DNA from: Omphiscola glabra
Taxonomy: Eukaryota; Mollusca; Gastropoda; Lymnaeidae
Reading direction: 5' to 3'
Assembly: GCA_964017045.1 (NCBI GenBank)
Contig: OZ024809.1
Location: 28,087,618 to 28,151,617 of the forward strand
DNA: 64,000 nt
Made by a program: the position numbers and the translations under genes
In this document: positions 53,901 to 64,000 of the stretch, piece by piece
Layout of the letters: each line of letters starts with the position of its first letter
Numbering within the stretch: the stretch's first letter is position 1
The notes under the pieces: model-generated
Told to the model about the DNA's origin: nothing
The model's input: only the letters and a program-made list of their open reading frames with translations
Database searches by the model: none

Positions 53901-56900
53901 CGAAAGGGGGCGCTGCATGTCCGTGTACATTTTGACTAATGCTATTCGGATGTCATTTGTGGTAGTTTATTTTAGTTAAAATGAAAAATTAAGTTTACAA
54001 ACGTATAGTACATTCAATTATCTTTCATTTGATACCTCATTTGGTCATACAAACCCAACAAAAATATTTTAAATCGTATTTTAATCCCAACCTCTCAATT
54101 CTGGTACAAATGTACCAATAGGTGCAGCCTTCAATTTAATTAGTTATATCCCAGCAGTTTCTTACAATTTCAAAATTTGAGATAAAGAACATGTTAACTA
54201 AGATTTTTTTTTTTTTTTTTTTTTTTCCAGTTAAAAAATCTTAGTTAACATGTTCTTTATCTCAAAATTTGAGATAAAGAACATGTTAACTAAGATTTTG
54301 TAACTGGAAAACGGAAAAAAATTTAAATGAACTACTCTAAATATGAAAATGTTGAATGTTGTTGATAGGAGCGAACTACATCTACAATGTAGCTGCTCTG
54401 TTCTTAATTATCACCAGGTCATTCTAATGATTATATAAACTAACAAAGGATGTCAAGACTCCTAAGAAATATGTCAGTCCTGTGCTGACGCCAGGTCGGG
54501 TGGCCATATTTTTTAGCATCACTTAAAATTCCTCGAGGGAACATATACTTACCCTAAGTGTTGTGTTCTTGCTGTCTGTACTCTATAATGGACACAAGGG
54601 CAACAGTATAGTAAATATGAATAATGGCCAGAACGTGGTCCAACGAAATCTTTTAAACGTGCCCAAGGGAGTCGATGAACACAGCGCCATAGATATTTTG
54701 GGCACTTAGGGTAATATTTTTGTTTAAAATGCCCTCTTTTTTTTATCAAGCTAGGTTTAAATCTAGTTTACCTTCACCTGCTCCCCCTCAACGTTGGCGC
54801 TCACAAGGCAAGTGCCTCATAATTGTAAAAGCTCTGTATGACCATAAAGCTAATAAAAAAATATGTTACACTTAAAAGGTGGTGCCAAGTATTTGGTGCA
54901 AAGACAAAACAGATAAACACACATCATATGTGGACAACATATTGCTGGAACTTACTATATGATTGACATGCATTATGAGAACATAGATTAATTTAAAAAA
55001 AAATTAAAGTCTAAATTAAAAATTAGCTTGTGATTGTTAATTGTGAAAAATAAAAAAAGATTAGCTGAATGACTTTGGGTATAAATTTTGGAGATATTTA
55101 AAAGCCTAGATAAGGATGGATTTTTTTCTAAATCAAAATATTTTTCTCAACATGACTGAATAGGGTAAACTGTGTTAAATGGTTTGAAGGATTTTTTCAT
55201 AACAAAACTATATTGTTATCCAGACACATATCTCGTATGATGGCAAATCATGTATCCTGGTTAAACCAAATTGATAAATTTGACATGGCCAGAGTGTTGA
55301 TGATTAATTAATGCTTTAGACCAGTGTTTCCAAAAGTGGTTGTCAGCAAGCCTAATGTTGCTGGTGCACAACATGAGACAAGAAATTGGATAAAAGTTAA
55401 ATAAAATTTAACAGCTATAATTTAGTATAATATAAATACCCCCCCCCCCCCCCAAAAAAAAACAACAAAAAAACCCAGCAGTTGAAAAGTTTTTTTTGTA
55501 ATAGTTAATTGAGTCCTCTCACATTAATGACACATTTAGGGTCCAATAAAAAGATGAAATAATTTATAAATCTAGCAACGGTCCCTGGTGTGGTGCGAAA
55601 CTTATCCATCTTTCCGCCAAACTTAAGAATTACCTGGTACTAAACACTGCTCTAGACACCAATGCACATTTGTATATGTCAATCAAGCCTTCAGGGGTAT
55701 CCTAACGAATATAAATTAAATAATCGATAATCTTTGGGTTTTGGAAAATTGGGCTTTTTGAGTTTGAAGTTCTATTTTACTGGTTATTCTCAATTGAAAA
55801 GAAAAGATTCTTTTATCGATCCTATTAAATATTATGATACTGGTATATATAAATATTCTCACTAAGACAACATTTTAAAACGTAAGCAATTTAATGTAAG
55901 AAAATAATATAATATGTAAGCAAACAGTTTATCATAGAATCATAGCTTTCCGCCTAAGTTAATAATGAAGGAAATATCAAGTGATAAGAGTTTGCACTTG
56001 CTGCTTGCACATCGACATATTTTCTGTCATTTGTATCAACAAAGTTTTACTGATCATGTTTTTTTGGATTCCGTGTTTAATGTTTAACGAAGTGGTTGGG
56101 TCCACCGTGGCGGTGTACCTAGTAAAACCATGGACCTAGGCCTGCGTACACCGAGGCAAAAATGTACCACTGACCTGGTTTTAAGATAAGGCAGTTGAAT
56201 GTAAACTTGTGTGGTCTTGTGGTAGAGTAGAAGCTAAGCGACCTTATATTATGTGATCATTTACTATTACTAGATGGGGATCGAATTTTACTTTCTTTTT
56301 TCTTATTTTAATTAAAAGTATATTTTATAATTACTTTATTATGTTCATTTGTAATAGTAGTTTTATGAGAATTTTAAAAATATTTTGTAGCAATTGAAAT
56401 ATTTTAAGTATATGTTGAATGTGAATATAATAAGAATTGAGAAAATATAGGTCCATCCATTTACGCACTATGGAAGGAGGAGGAGGTATATTTTGCATAC
56501 TGCTGCATATAGCGGTTGTCGGAGGGAAGGTGGGTTCGGCAGAAAGAAAGTGCATTTAATCATTATCTTGAATTTCTGACACTCAAATACATCTATTAAA
56601 GCCAATTTTAACCTAAAAATCTGTGCAATCAATCATATTTGTGGGGGGTACGCAACTGGTTTGGATATTAAATGCGTTTCACTTACGAAGAGGCCAGATA
56701 CGACCAATAAAACACTAAGAAATGCTTGCTCTTTACAAAGTGTGGAACTTACTCAAATATCTCCCAACCCCAAAATAAATAAAAAATGTATATTACCAAA
56801 TTAAAAAAAAAAATTACAGTTACAGTTTTACAAGAACGTTGTTCCCTTGCGTGCATGCAGGACTCAAGACCTGCGCACAATAGAAATATCAGTTCTACTT

Positions 56901-58122
56901 TTCTTTAATCTTGCAGGTATTAAATCATTTTTAAATAAATAGTTTTCAGTTTTAACAAGAGTTTAAGATTAATTGTACAAGTACCACATAGAGTTAAAGA
57001 CTGTCAATGACCACAGTTTTCCTGCTTTTACCGCTGCGGTGTACGCAAACCAAATTCCATGGTTTTGCTAGGTACACCGATGTGGTGTACATAGTGCCGG
57101 CCTTATTGGCCAATGTTTAATGCATAAGCTGTCCCTGAATCCGAGACACAATGTCTAAGTGAAACTGGTAGAATATATCTCTCTATGCACTCCTTTAAAG
57201 TGATCACACGTCCCTCTGGTACTTCAACAAGAAAAAAATGTGAACACTCTCTTTTTGTCATCAAAAACCCATCATTGCCCCTCTCTCCATGTCCACTGTC
57301 CTTTGTGGTCAGTTGTAGTATATACGTTAAAATAGCATTTCAGACACAAATCATTATAATTGAATTGCCGACCATTTAAGTTAAAGTGCTAGATTACAGA
57401 ATAATAAATACCAAACTTAATTTTCACCAGCTCCAGGGGTTGGCCAACCATTTGTAAGCTATAAAGGCTAATTAAGATAGATCGTACCTCATCATTTCAT
57501 TAGGTTAAGGGATAGATTTAGGGTTCAGGTTAGGTGTAGGGATAGATTTAGGGTTCAGGTCAGGTTTAGGGATACATTTAAGAAATTTTTTCATGTTCTT
57601 TTAACGTTTTATTCTTAATTTTACAGGTCACGGCAATCAAGTTGGCGGCCATGGTAAAAAACGAGGTACTATCTATTTGAATTTACCGCTATAAATTTCA
57701 GACAGTCAGTAAAAATTGTCAATCACAATGTAATCTAAAATTTGTTTAGCCATAAAAACTTTAGGATGTCTGTAACTGTAAAAAATTAGACATTTTTTGA
57801 AGCAAAAAAAAACCAAATTTTAGTTAGTTTAAGCTTTTACTTTTAGGTCTACTAGTACTTGTCAGACTTTATAAACCCTGGCCTAGAAAGGCTAGAAGTA
57901 GAAGAGCTCGAAGTCACTAGTCTGGAGCTTGGTCTAGTCTAGGCCTAGCCTAATATTATGATATAATTTAATAACATAATCATAATAAATATGAATTATG
58001 ATTAATAATTTAATAATAAGATAGTAGTCTTTAATTATTTTTAAACTACATCTTACCCTAAAATGTTGATCCCGGTACTGACTTAATGCAACTGAACCAG
58101 ATGGAAGTTTTCGTTTACTCAT
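47853..58122 (-). CDS. NCBP2: nuclear cap-binding protein subunit 2 (CBP20), complete, four exons
   Basis: Minus-strand exons 58057-58122, 48557-48738, 48302-48440 and 47853-47948, with matching phases, encode 160 residues (human protein 156). CBP20 binds the m7G cap of nuclear RNA together with CBP80 and promotes splicing, export and 3'-end processing. The RRM is clear: RNP2 LYIGNL (38-43) and RNP1 CGFCFVEY (77-84). Cap-binding residues are kept: Tyr16 in LSQYRDQHF and Tyr39 (human Tyr20 and Tyr43), and Arg108/Asp110/Asp112 in RTDWDAGF. The C-terminus EARGGYGK is followed by a divergent tail, KIRRTSDVS. Intron 1 is about 9.3 kb and holds a 3.6-kb minisatellite; introns 2 and 3 are 116 and 353 bases. 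Confidence 0.96.
48302..48440 (-). CDS. NCBP2: NCBP2 exon 3
   Basis: Acceptor gctcag, donor gtaagg on the minus strand. It encodes [19 protein letters not shown], then [18 protein letters not shown] and YGRGKTGGQ, almost identical to vertebrate CBP20. Confidence 0.96.
48557..48738 (-). CDS. NCBP2: NCBP2 exon 2 (RRM core)
   Basis: Acceptor ttgcag (complement of ctgcaa), donor gtatcc, phase 0 in and phase 2 out. It encodes [20 protein letters not shown], then [18 protein letters not shown] and [17 protein letters not shown]. Residues LLLL replace the usual LLKK, a small lineage difference. Confidence 0.95.
49206..53151. mobile_element. hAT-like element hosting a giant minisatellite
   Basis: Left end cagagcccggctcaaggtac followed by tgttgccctgggggggtgcc. 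The right end, read on the minus strand, is caggaccggccctacagttg followed by ctggcgccccaggc. The outermost ~13 bases are inverted, and the element is flanked by tctctgac / cctctgac, an 8-bp duplication (7 of 8) as expected for hAT. The whole 3.9 kb lies in intron 1 of NCBP2, and nearly all of it is the 42-bp array. Confidence 0.65.
49400..53020. repeat. 42-bp minisatellite, ~86 nearly identical copies
   Basis: Unit tactatccaaattcaagtca + agaaaaacaatatcatttttca. Nearly all differences are at two positions: tttttcat or ttgttcat, and cat or cac. The array is open for the whole length in one frame of each strand (minus unit [14 protein letters not shown], plus unit [14 protein letters not shown]) because 42 is a multiple of three and the unit lacks stops. 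Higher-order periodicity is visible: the N-N-K-N-N variant pattern repeats 924 bases apart (50285, 51209), and the cac variant recurs 630 bases apart (51671, 52301). Confidence 0.97.
53745..54130. mobile_element. palindromic MITE, family P, copy 3
   Basis: Left end ggctattggtacacttgtac ... ccagaagtgagaggttggga; right end caacctctcaattctggtac ... gtaccaataggtgcagcc. The arms are inverted over about 180 bases, including aggtatcaaatgaaagataa against ttatctttcatttgatacct. Confidence 0.8.
54170..54312. repeat. triple inverted fold-back with poly-T insert
   Basis: gagataaagaacatgttaac occurs at about 54180, then inverted at about 54240-54262, then again direct at 54270. A run of about 23 T precedes the inverted copy. 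The inner pair is joined tail to tail at ctcaaaatttgag, forming a perfect hairpin. Confidence 0.85.
54313..57470. other. NCBP2 intron 1, AT-rich, no exon supported
   Basis: Low-complexity sequence with C and A runs (55440-55478). The duplicated motif cggtgtac...aaaccatgg occurs at 56100-56150 and, inverted, near 57035-57080. No coding exon with splice sites was found. Confidence 0.55.
57480..57680 (-). repeat. repeat R, copy 1 (inverted mate at 60345-60558)
   Basis: Contains gggatagatttagggttcag repeats, then ttttattcttaattttacag, then gtcacggcaatcaagttggc + ggccatggtaaaaa. The last 100 bases match the reverse complement of 60395-60500 with few differences. Confidence 0.8.
58057..58122 (-). 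CDS. NCBP2: NCBP2 exon 1
   Basis: ATG at 58122 (minus), donor gtaaga, 22 codons, phase 0: [20 protein letters not shown] + [11 protein letters not shown] is the conserved N-terminal cap-binding segment. The N-terminus is 4 residues shorter than in human. Confidence 0.93.
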
Positions 58123-59579
58123 TCTGATGGATAGAAAGAGTGTCAAACAACAGCGAAAAAAAATAACAATTTAGGAAAATTTACATGGATAACTGTGGCC
58201 CAGGTAATTTGCGTCTGTTACAATGAAATTCGATGGCATCGATATTAAAATACATGGAACCATGCCACCTTTCAAAAACCCTATATTAAAAATGCATGCC
58301 ATTAATTTGTTAGTACTTTTATTGACCTCTTGGTATTTAATATTGTATCCAATCTTTAGAAAATATTTATTAAGCTTATCTGGATTTAAAATTGGCGATG
58401 TGTAAAGTAGGTTTTGGAATCGAGCTACATTCAATATCTTTGTAGTAGTATCGCATTGAATGTTTATGCAGGAAGCGGAAACGTGCGCAAATCTGGCGGT
58501 GTTGCTTTAAACTAAGTGACCAAGATATTTGTACAATTGGTAATGTAAATCTAGAAAAGTAATTTTAAAATGATATATAAAGCGAGCTATTAACCCGCGA
58601 AAAGCACAAACCCTTGGGAACAAACCAGAACAATGATCATGCACAATATTTCGAAAGAAGAAGACATATGTCATATGCACATTAAAGTATGAAACAAATA
58701 GAAAACAATAAGTAAAGGAAGACTTTAAGTGCCTTACATTTACATGTAATTGTAAGAAACAAGGTTTAAGTCCTGGGAAAATTTTGAGAACTCAACCAAA
58801 ATCCCCCCCCCCCCACCAACTTTTTTTTTTTTTAAATATATTTTTTCCTTTTTGAAATAAATAAGCTATGCATTTTTTTCCTAGCAGAAAGAAGTACAAT
58901 TATTATTAAATTAGGTAAAATTTTAATGCGATTAAAAACAGTTTGCCTGCGCTTCATTTACATCAACCTGTAGGCCTACATGTACAGTATTCTACAAATC
59001 TGCTATGACCATCCAAACATGAATTATGTGTAGGCCCTACATTTAACACTTAGGTAATAATTTTTTGTTGTTGCTGTAAATAGTTTATTCTGTATATAAT
59101 TAAATATTTCTTTGTTGAAAATCTATGAAAAATAAAAAAAAATATTTTAAATTAAAAAAACATAAAAAAAGATTTACGCCGTTTTCGCATCATTTTTAGA
59201 GGCCCCTTCCATTTTTTTTAACGAAGTGGTTATTGGTACCCGGGTACCAGAAGTGACATTCCTAAAAATAATAAAATACGGTGGAAGATTGAGCATAATG
59301 TAAGCATAATATTGGTTGCCAGGCGGGTAACAAGGGAAGCCGCCAAATTACAATTATAATGCTTTGATTTATTCAAGTAATAAAGATCGAAAGTTTCTCA
59401 AACAATCACGACCTCTGACGCTGTAATACCTGTAGGGATACGGGGGGGGGGGGGGGGGGGGGGAGAGGAATTCATTTTAAAGCGCCTCCCATTCTTTTCT
59501 TTTTTTTGAACTCTCAGCCCGTTATTTTCATCAATAAATAAAATAATATCGAAGCACATTTTGGCGCACCTAACTAGTC

Positions 59580-59641
59580 TGGCGTCCTGGGACATCTGTC
59601 CCCCCGCTGCGCCCCCCCCCCCCCATTAGCTACGCCACTGC
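59580..59641 (+). mobile_element. right-end fragment of the GCTACGCC MITE
   Basis: cattagctacgccactg at the end of a C-rich stretch, again matching the terminus of the 16094-16288 family. Confidence 0.4.
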
Positions 59642-60344
59642 AACCGCCAGTTCAACCAAAATTTAAAACTGACAATGGTGCGGCCCATAATCTCTTGGTG
59701 TCAGGTTGTTAGAGGATAAAAACACTGTAATGCAATGTGAAAGTCAAGCATGCATTCATTATTCCGTATGTCATTTTCGTATTCGCAACTTCCCTGCGTA
59801 GAAGACGATCAATATCATAAGAGTTCTATTCGCGATTGTTGTCAGAATATCCAATGAAGGTGTCGGATTGTGTTACACACACACACAGAGACACGAGAGG
59901 AACGGTTCCTAAATTTGTGTCAGCGGGGCCCCACATGAAGAGAGTTCCAAACACTGTTACATTTAACACTCGGACTACAGGCAGAACAATCACGACTCGA
60001 GAACCCTTTCAGGAAGAAAAACTAACGTCGTCAGAAACCCTTTAATGCGGCAACAAGGAACATATTTTGATAAGTAATTATTAATACATTTTTTGCCCTA
60101 CTTTTTTTTTTTTTTTTGAAAAGGTAATATCACTCCACCCCCACCCCCCCCCCCCAACCCAACTCACCCTCCACTCTCATGTTTAACCATTTTTTATTTT
60201 GCTGATTTCAGCGAAATATTTTAAATTGCAATTTATCGGGTTTTTTTTTTTTAATTTTAAAGTAGATTTTTCTCTGCTTTTTTTTTTTTTTTTACTACAT
60301 TCTTTTACTTGTACTCCGTTGTGTCGCTAGAGTTCATTCCGCCC

Positions 60345-60558
60345 GGGTTTGGGAAAAGCTTTTGGCAAATTCGAAGAGATAGCACCGCGGTTTTTTTTTT
60401 TTACCATGGCCGCCAACTTGATTGCCGTGACCCGTAAAATTAAGAATAAAACGTTTAAAAATAATGAAAAAATTTCCTAAATCTATCCTTAAACCTAACA
60501 TGAACCCTAAATGGTTTGCAAACACGAAGTCACGGTGCTATCTCTTCACATTAGCCAA
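60345..60558 (+). mobile_element. repeat R, copy 2, MITE-like with inverted ends
   Basis: Begins cgaagagatagcaccgcgg and ends cacggtgctatctcttc, inverted ends of about 15 bases. The interior reads accatggccgccaacttgat, tgccgtgacccgtaaaatta and taaacctaacatgaacccta, the reverse complement of 57480-57680. Confidence 0.65.
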
Positions 60559-60679
60559 GCTTTTTGCCGACCCACCACCACGAAAAAACTTGTCATTTGA
60601 ACGTAACAGCCGCTCCTCGGTATAAGGAAAGAGTTGCCCCCCTGCCCCCCCCCCCCCGGAACAGACCGCCGTCATGCCA

Positions 60680-61218
60680 CCGCTTGTACTCACTTATACT
60701 TACTGATACTTCAAAAGGCTTGTAAGTACTGCTGATACTTCAAAAGGCTTGTAAGTACTGCTGATACTTACTGATACTTCAAAAAGCTTGTAATTACTGC
60801 TGATACTTACTGATACTTCAAAAGGCTTGTAAGTACTGCTGATACTTCAAAAGGCTTGTAAGTACTGCTGATACTTACTGATACTTCAAAAGGCTTGCAA
60901 GTACTGCTGATACTTACTGATACTTCAAAAGGCTTGCAAGTACTGCTGATACTTACTGATACTTCAAAAGGCTTGCAAGTACTGCTGATACTTACTGATA
61001 CTTCAAAAGGCTTGCAAGTACTGCTGATACTTACTGATACTTCAAAAGGCTTGCCAGTACTGCTGATACTTACTGATACTTCAAAAGGCTTGTAAGTACT
61101 GCTGATACTTACTGATACTTCAAAAGGCTTGCAAGTACTGCTGATACTTACTGATACCTCAAAAGGCTTGCAAGTACTGCTGATACTTACTGATACTTCA
61201 AAAGGCTTGTAAGTACTG
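60680..61218 (+). repeat. ~39-bp minisatellite, ~13 copies
   Basis: Unit gtactgctgatacttactga + tacttcaaaaggcttgcaa. Early units lack the second tacttactga. It is a multiple of three, so a spurious frame runs through it. Confidence 0.94.
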
Positions 61219-61535
61219 GTAACTATTGCCGTGCAGCCTCAAGAGGTGCCGGTTCTTTTCTTATCGGCTGAGCAGGATTAAGCCAAGGGATGGCCTCCAG
61301 CATCTAAAACGGTCTCGAAATTTAGACAGATTCCCGCGATGGCCAAAAAAAAAAAAGGAAAAGGACACTACTCTAAGAAATGTTCACTTAAAGTGAAATC
61401 ATTGACAAAAAATGTATCACATTTTAAGAAAAAATATAATCGGCCACACTGCGGTGATCTTTAAAGAGCCGTCGCACGTTCCCCCAACCCTGCAGAGCGC
61501 TAAGATATTTAATTAATGGGCCCATTAAAAAAAAC

Positions 61536-61785
61536 GGCTGCACCTATTGGTACCCGGTACCAGAAGTTAGAGGTTGGGATTAAAAAAAAAAAAACTATTT
61601 AAAATATTATTGTTGGGTTTGTCAGACAGATTGAGGTATCAAATGAAAGATAATTGAATGGGATATACGTTTGTAATCTTAATTCTTCAGTTGAACTAAA
61701 ACAAACGACTACAAATGACATCCGAATAGCATTAGTCAAAATGAACCCGGACACGCAGCGCCGCCATTCGCACCCGGGTACCATT
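61536..61785. mobile_element. palindromic MITE, family P, copy 4 (partial)
   Basis: ggctgcacctattggtaccc ... ccagaagttagaggttggga ... aggtatcaaatgaaagataa ... catccgaatagcattagtca ... cattcgcacccgggtacc. The right arm is truncated and runs into the 36-bp tandem repeat that follows. Confidence 0.7.
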
Positions 61786-61794
61786 AGACTCAAT

Positions 61795-62010
61795 GTATTT
61801 TTAGACCCCATCTGCTACAGGATTGTAATATTTTTTAGATACCATCTTCCACTGGATTGTAATATTTTTTAGATACCATCTTCCACTGAATTGTAATAAT
61901 TTTAGACACAATCTGGCACTGGATTGTAACATTTTGTAAAACCCAATGTGTTACTGGATTGTAATATTTTGTAACACCCAATCTGTTACTGGATTGTAAT
62001 ATTCTTTTAT
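61795..62010 (+). repeat. ~36-bp tandem repeat, ~6 copies
   Basis: Unit actggattgtaatatttttt + agataccatcttcc, with acccaatctgtt variants. Confidence 0.85.
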
Positions 62011-62480
62011 GGATTTTCCACCATTGGACCGCAATAAGAATAAAGCTTAGGGTTAGGAAATATACTTTGCGTCGATATCTCTTCAGAATAACCTAGCATT
62101 GTACGAGCCCAAGAGCCAATGCAACAAAATAATTCCTCTCCCCCCCCCCACTCAACAAGGGGCGTCATATCAGGGTTTTTTCAAGGGAGTGGGGGGCAAA
62201 ACCAAAACTTAATCGGCTTGTTCACAAGTTCTTTATTACTGGAGGAGCCACAGTACATATCAATTTAAATGAAACCTGTTGATTCAGAGAACGGTGGGAG
62301 GGGGGGGGGGGAGGTGCCCCACCCTGCCCTACCCCAAATGACTTTCCTGTTATACTCAAAACCCCCGAGGCCATCATCATAATGTCACAGTCACGTCCAC
62401 TGTGACATTTCCATAAAGCCTACAGAAGTTCACACAGAAATAAATAGTATTCCAAAAAAAATAATATATATAATATTCAC

Positions 62481-62662
62481 CCGCAACAGGAAATGAGAGT
62501 ATAGTAATGGAAGTGCCGTCCGGTGAAGACCCACGGGGATTTCCTCCTAACACCGCCCTACTTCCAGCTTCATATTGTTGTGCTGGGCTGGTTCCGTTGC
62601 TGGCAGTGGTCTGACACAGATCATGAGATGGACTTGATGTGAACTCCATTACATTGTGTACA
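62481..62662 (-). CDS. candidate coding exon of an unrecognised gene
   Basis: On the minus strand an acceptor (cttttag) precedes 13 bases and ATG at 62649. The frame then runs 56 codons, MEFTSSPSHDLCQTTASNGT ... GTSITILSFPVAG, to a gtgaat donor in phase 1. Ser/Thr/Gly/Pro-rich composition and a codon-like GC bias stand out from the AT-rich flanks. It would be a first coding exon behind a 5'UTR intron. I find no partner exon before NCBP2, and no family is recognised. Confidence 0.4.
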
Positions 62663-62714
62663 CTAAAAGAGGTGGGTTTTTAAAAAAAAAAAATATTATA
62701 CTGCTTAAAAGAAA

Positions 62715-62890
62715 TCTTTTCTGAACAAGCTTCATTGACACGCGTGGACTAGCTTCATTGACACTTATGGAATAGCTTCATTGACACTTATGGGATAGCT
62801 TCATTGACACTTATGGGAGAGTTTCATTGACACTTATGGGATAGCTTCATTGACACTTATGGGATAGCTTCATTGACACTTATGGAATAG
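62715..62890 (+). repeat. 23-bp minisatellite, ~8 copies
   Basis: Unit agcttcattgacacttatgg + gat. It is immediately upstream (minus sense) of the candidate exon at 62481-62662. Confidence 0.93.
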
Positions 62891-62984
62891 GCTCATTGTC
62901 GCCTCTACTCCAGTGTTTGATTTTTTAAACTGTCAGTTCTATACGCAACACTTTTGGTAAGTGTATTATGTACAACATGATTTT

Positions 62985-63325
62985 ATTAAAGATGTACAAC
63001 ATGATTTCATTAAAGATGTACAACAGCATGTCATCAAAATGTACAATATTATTCCATTAAAGATGTACAACATGATGTCATCAAAATGTACAACATGATG
63101 TCATCAAAATGTACAACATGATGCCATTAAAGATGTACAACATGATGTCATCAAAATCTACAATATTATTTCATTAAAGATGTACAACATGATGTCATCA
63201 AAATGTACAATATTATTTCATTAAAGATGTACAACATGATGTCACTAAAGATGTACAACATGATGTCATCAAAATGTACAATATTATTTCATTAAGATGT
63301 ACATGATGTCATCAAAATGTACAAC
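62985..63325 (+). repeat. ~26-bp minisatellite, ~14 copies
   Basis: Two interleaved subtypes: gatgtacaacatgatgtcat + caaaat, and gtacaatattatttcattaa + a. Confidence 0.93.
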
Positions 63326-63439
63326 ATAGTAACATAGCCACTCAGTTCTATTCATTGTTTTTTTCAAATTTTCATCTCTTTTCTATTGACATTGCTTATT
63401 GACAATTTATATTTTTTAATCCTTCACATTTAACTTCAC

Positions 63440-64000
63440 GTTTGTGTGTGGCCGGCCGACTGACTAGCCGCGTGGGTGGCAAAAAAAAATGTTAGGACGT
63501 CTCATTGGCCCACTTCCCGTCAAACCCTCAAGCTGAACCTTGGAACATAGACGCGTTGCCAATGACAACACAGTCTTTCAAGTTTTCAGCACCAACCCAC
63601 CAAAACTCCGTTTTTTCCCCTGTTTTTTTTTCGAGCGGGACATTAAATGAAAAATTCCCGACAACTGCGCTAAAATGGGATTCTTTAAAGAAAAAAAAAA
63701 TCATGAGTATGTTTGGGGCTTAGTATTTCATTATTGGTTTGTTTCTGAAACAATTGGTGAAATTAATATGCTGTGTAAAAAGCGGGTGGGTCATTAGTTT
63801 GTTAAGTATTAAGTTCAGGGGCGTGAAAATAATGTGCGATTGCGAGCCTTCGTGGGGAGGGGAGGACTAATTGGGATTCGTTAAAGTGCGTTACTTGAAT
63901 GTATATGTTGTCAAATTTTCAGCCCCCCCCCCCCCGCAACTCGATATGACCTTTTATAAAGATTAACACGAGCAACTTTATTTGTATGGGTTGATTAATG
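63440..64000 (-). repeat. dispersed repeat family G, copy 4 (reverse, runs off the window)
   Basis: Reads ggcccacttcccgtcaaacc, aaccttggaacatagacgcg, tgacaacacagtctttcaag and gcgattgcgagccttcg, the reverse complement of blocks at 18.4 and 21.1 kb. It is the longest copy in the window. I see no open frame of interest. Confidence 0.65.

Overview
This is eukaryotic nuclear DNA, most likely from a gastropod mollusc. The genes have GT-AG introns with matching phases, the background is AT-rich, and there are no bacterial operons. Three spliced genes can be read exon by exon. The snail assignment is an inference: it rests on the MACPF-ApeC architecture, typical of marine invertebrates and molluscs, and on SPIN/URR1-like hAT elements, which have been reported from a pond snail. 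Species cannot be determined from what I can see.

Layout: (1) 1074-19625, plus strand: the 3' eleven exons of an apextrin-like gene, with a MACPF pore-forming module followed by a complete ApeC domain; the signal-peptide exon must lie upstream of the window. (2) 24185-45259, plus strand: a complete seven-exon gene for a secreted 398-residue HExxH zinc metallopeptidase with two C-terminal ShKT domains. (3) 47853-58122, minus strand: a complete four-exon NCBP2/CBP20 gene (20 kDa nuclear cap-binding subunit, 160 residues), convergent with gene 2. (4) An orphan coding-exon candidate at 62481-62662, minus strand.

About 95 percent of the window is intronic or intergenic, and it is dominated by tandem repeats (more than 25 unrelated minisatellite families, units of 4 to about 170 bp) and short DNA transposons: hAT-type MITEs with 8-bp target duplications, long palindromic MITEs, a tRNA-derived SINE and a LINE 3' end. 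The most striking structures are a roughly 86-copy, 42-bp minisatellite (open on both strands) lying inside a hAT-like element in NCBP2 intron 1, an inverted partial copy of an ApeC exon that forms inverted arms around two other exons of the same gene, and a ~170-bp satellite inside a composite element in the metallopeptidase gene.

Functionally, genes 1 and 2 are both predicted extracellular proteins (membrane attack or microbial recognition, and proteolysis with ShKT modules), so the left two thirds may be a defence or secreted-effector neighbourhood. NCBP2 is a housekeeping RNA-processing gene. No regulatory relation between them is visible.
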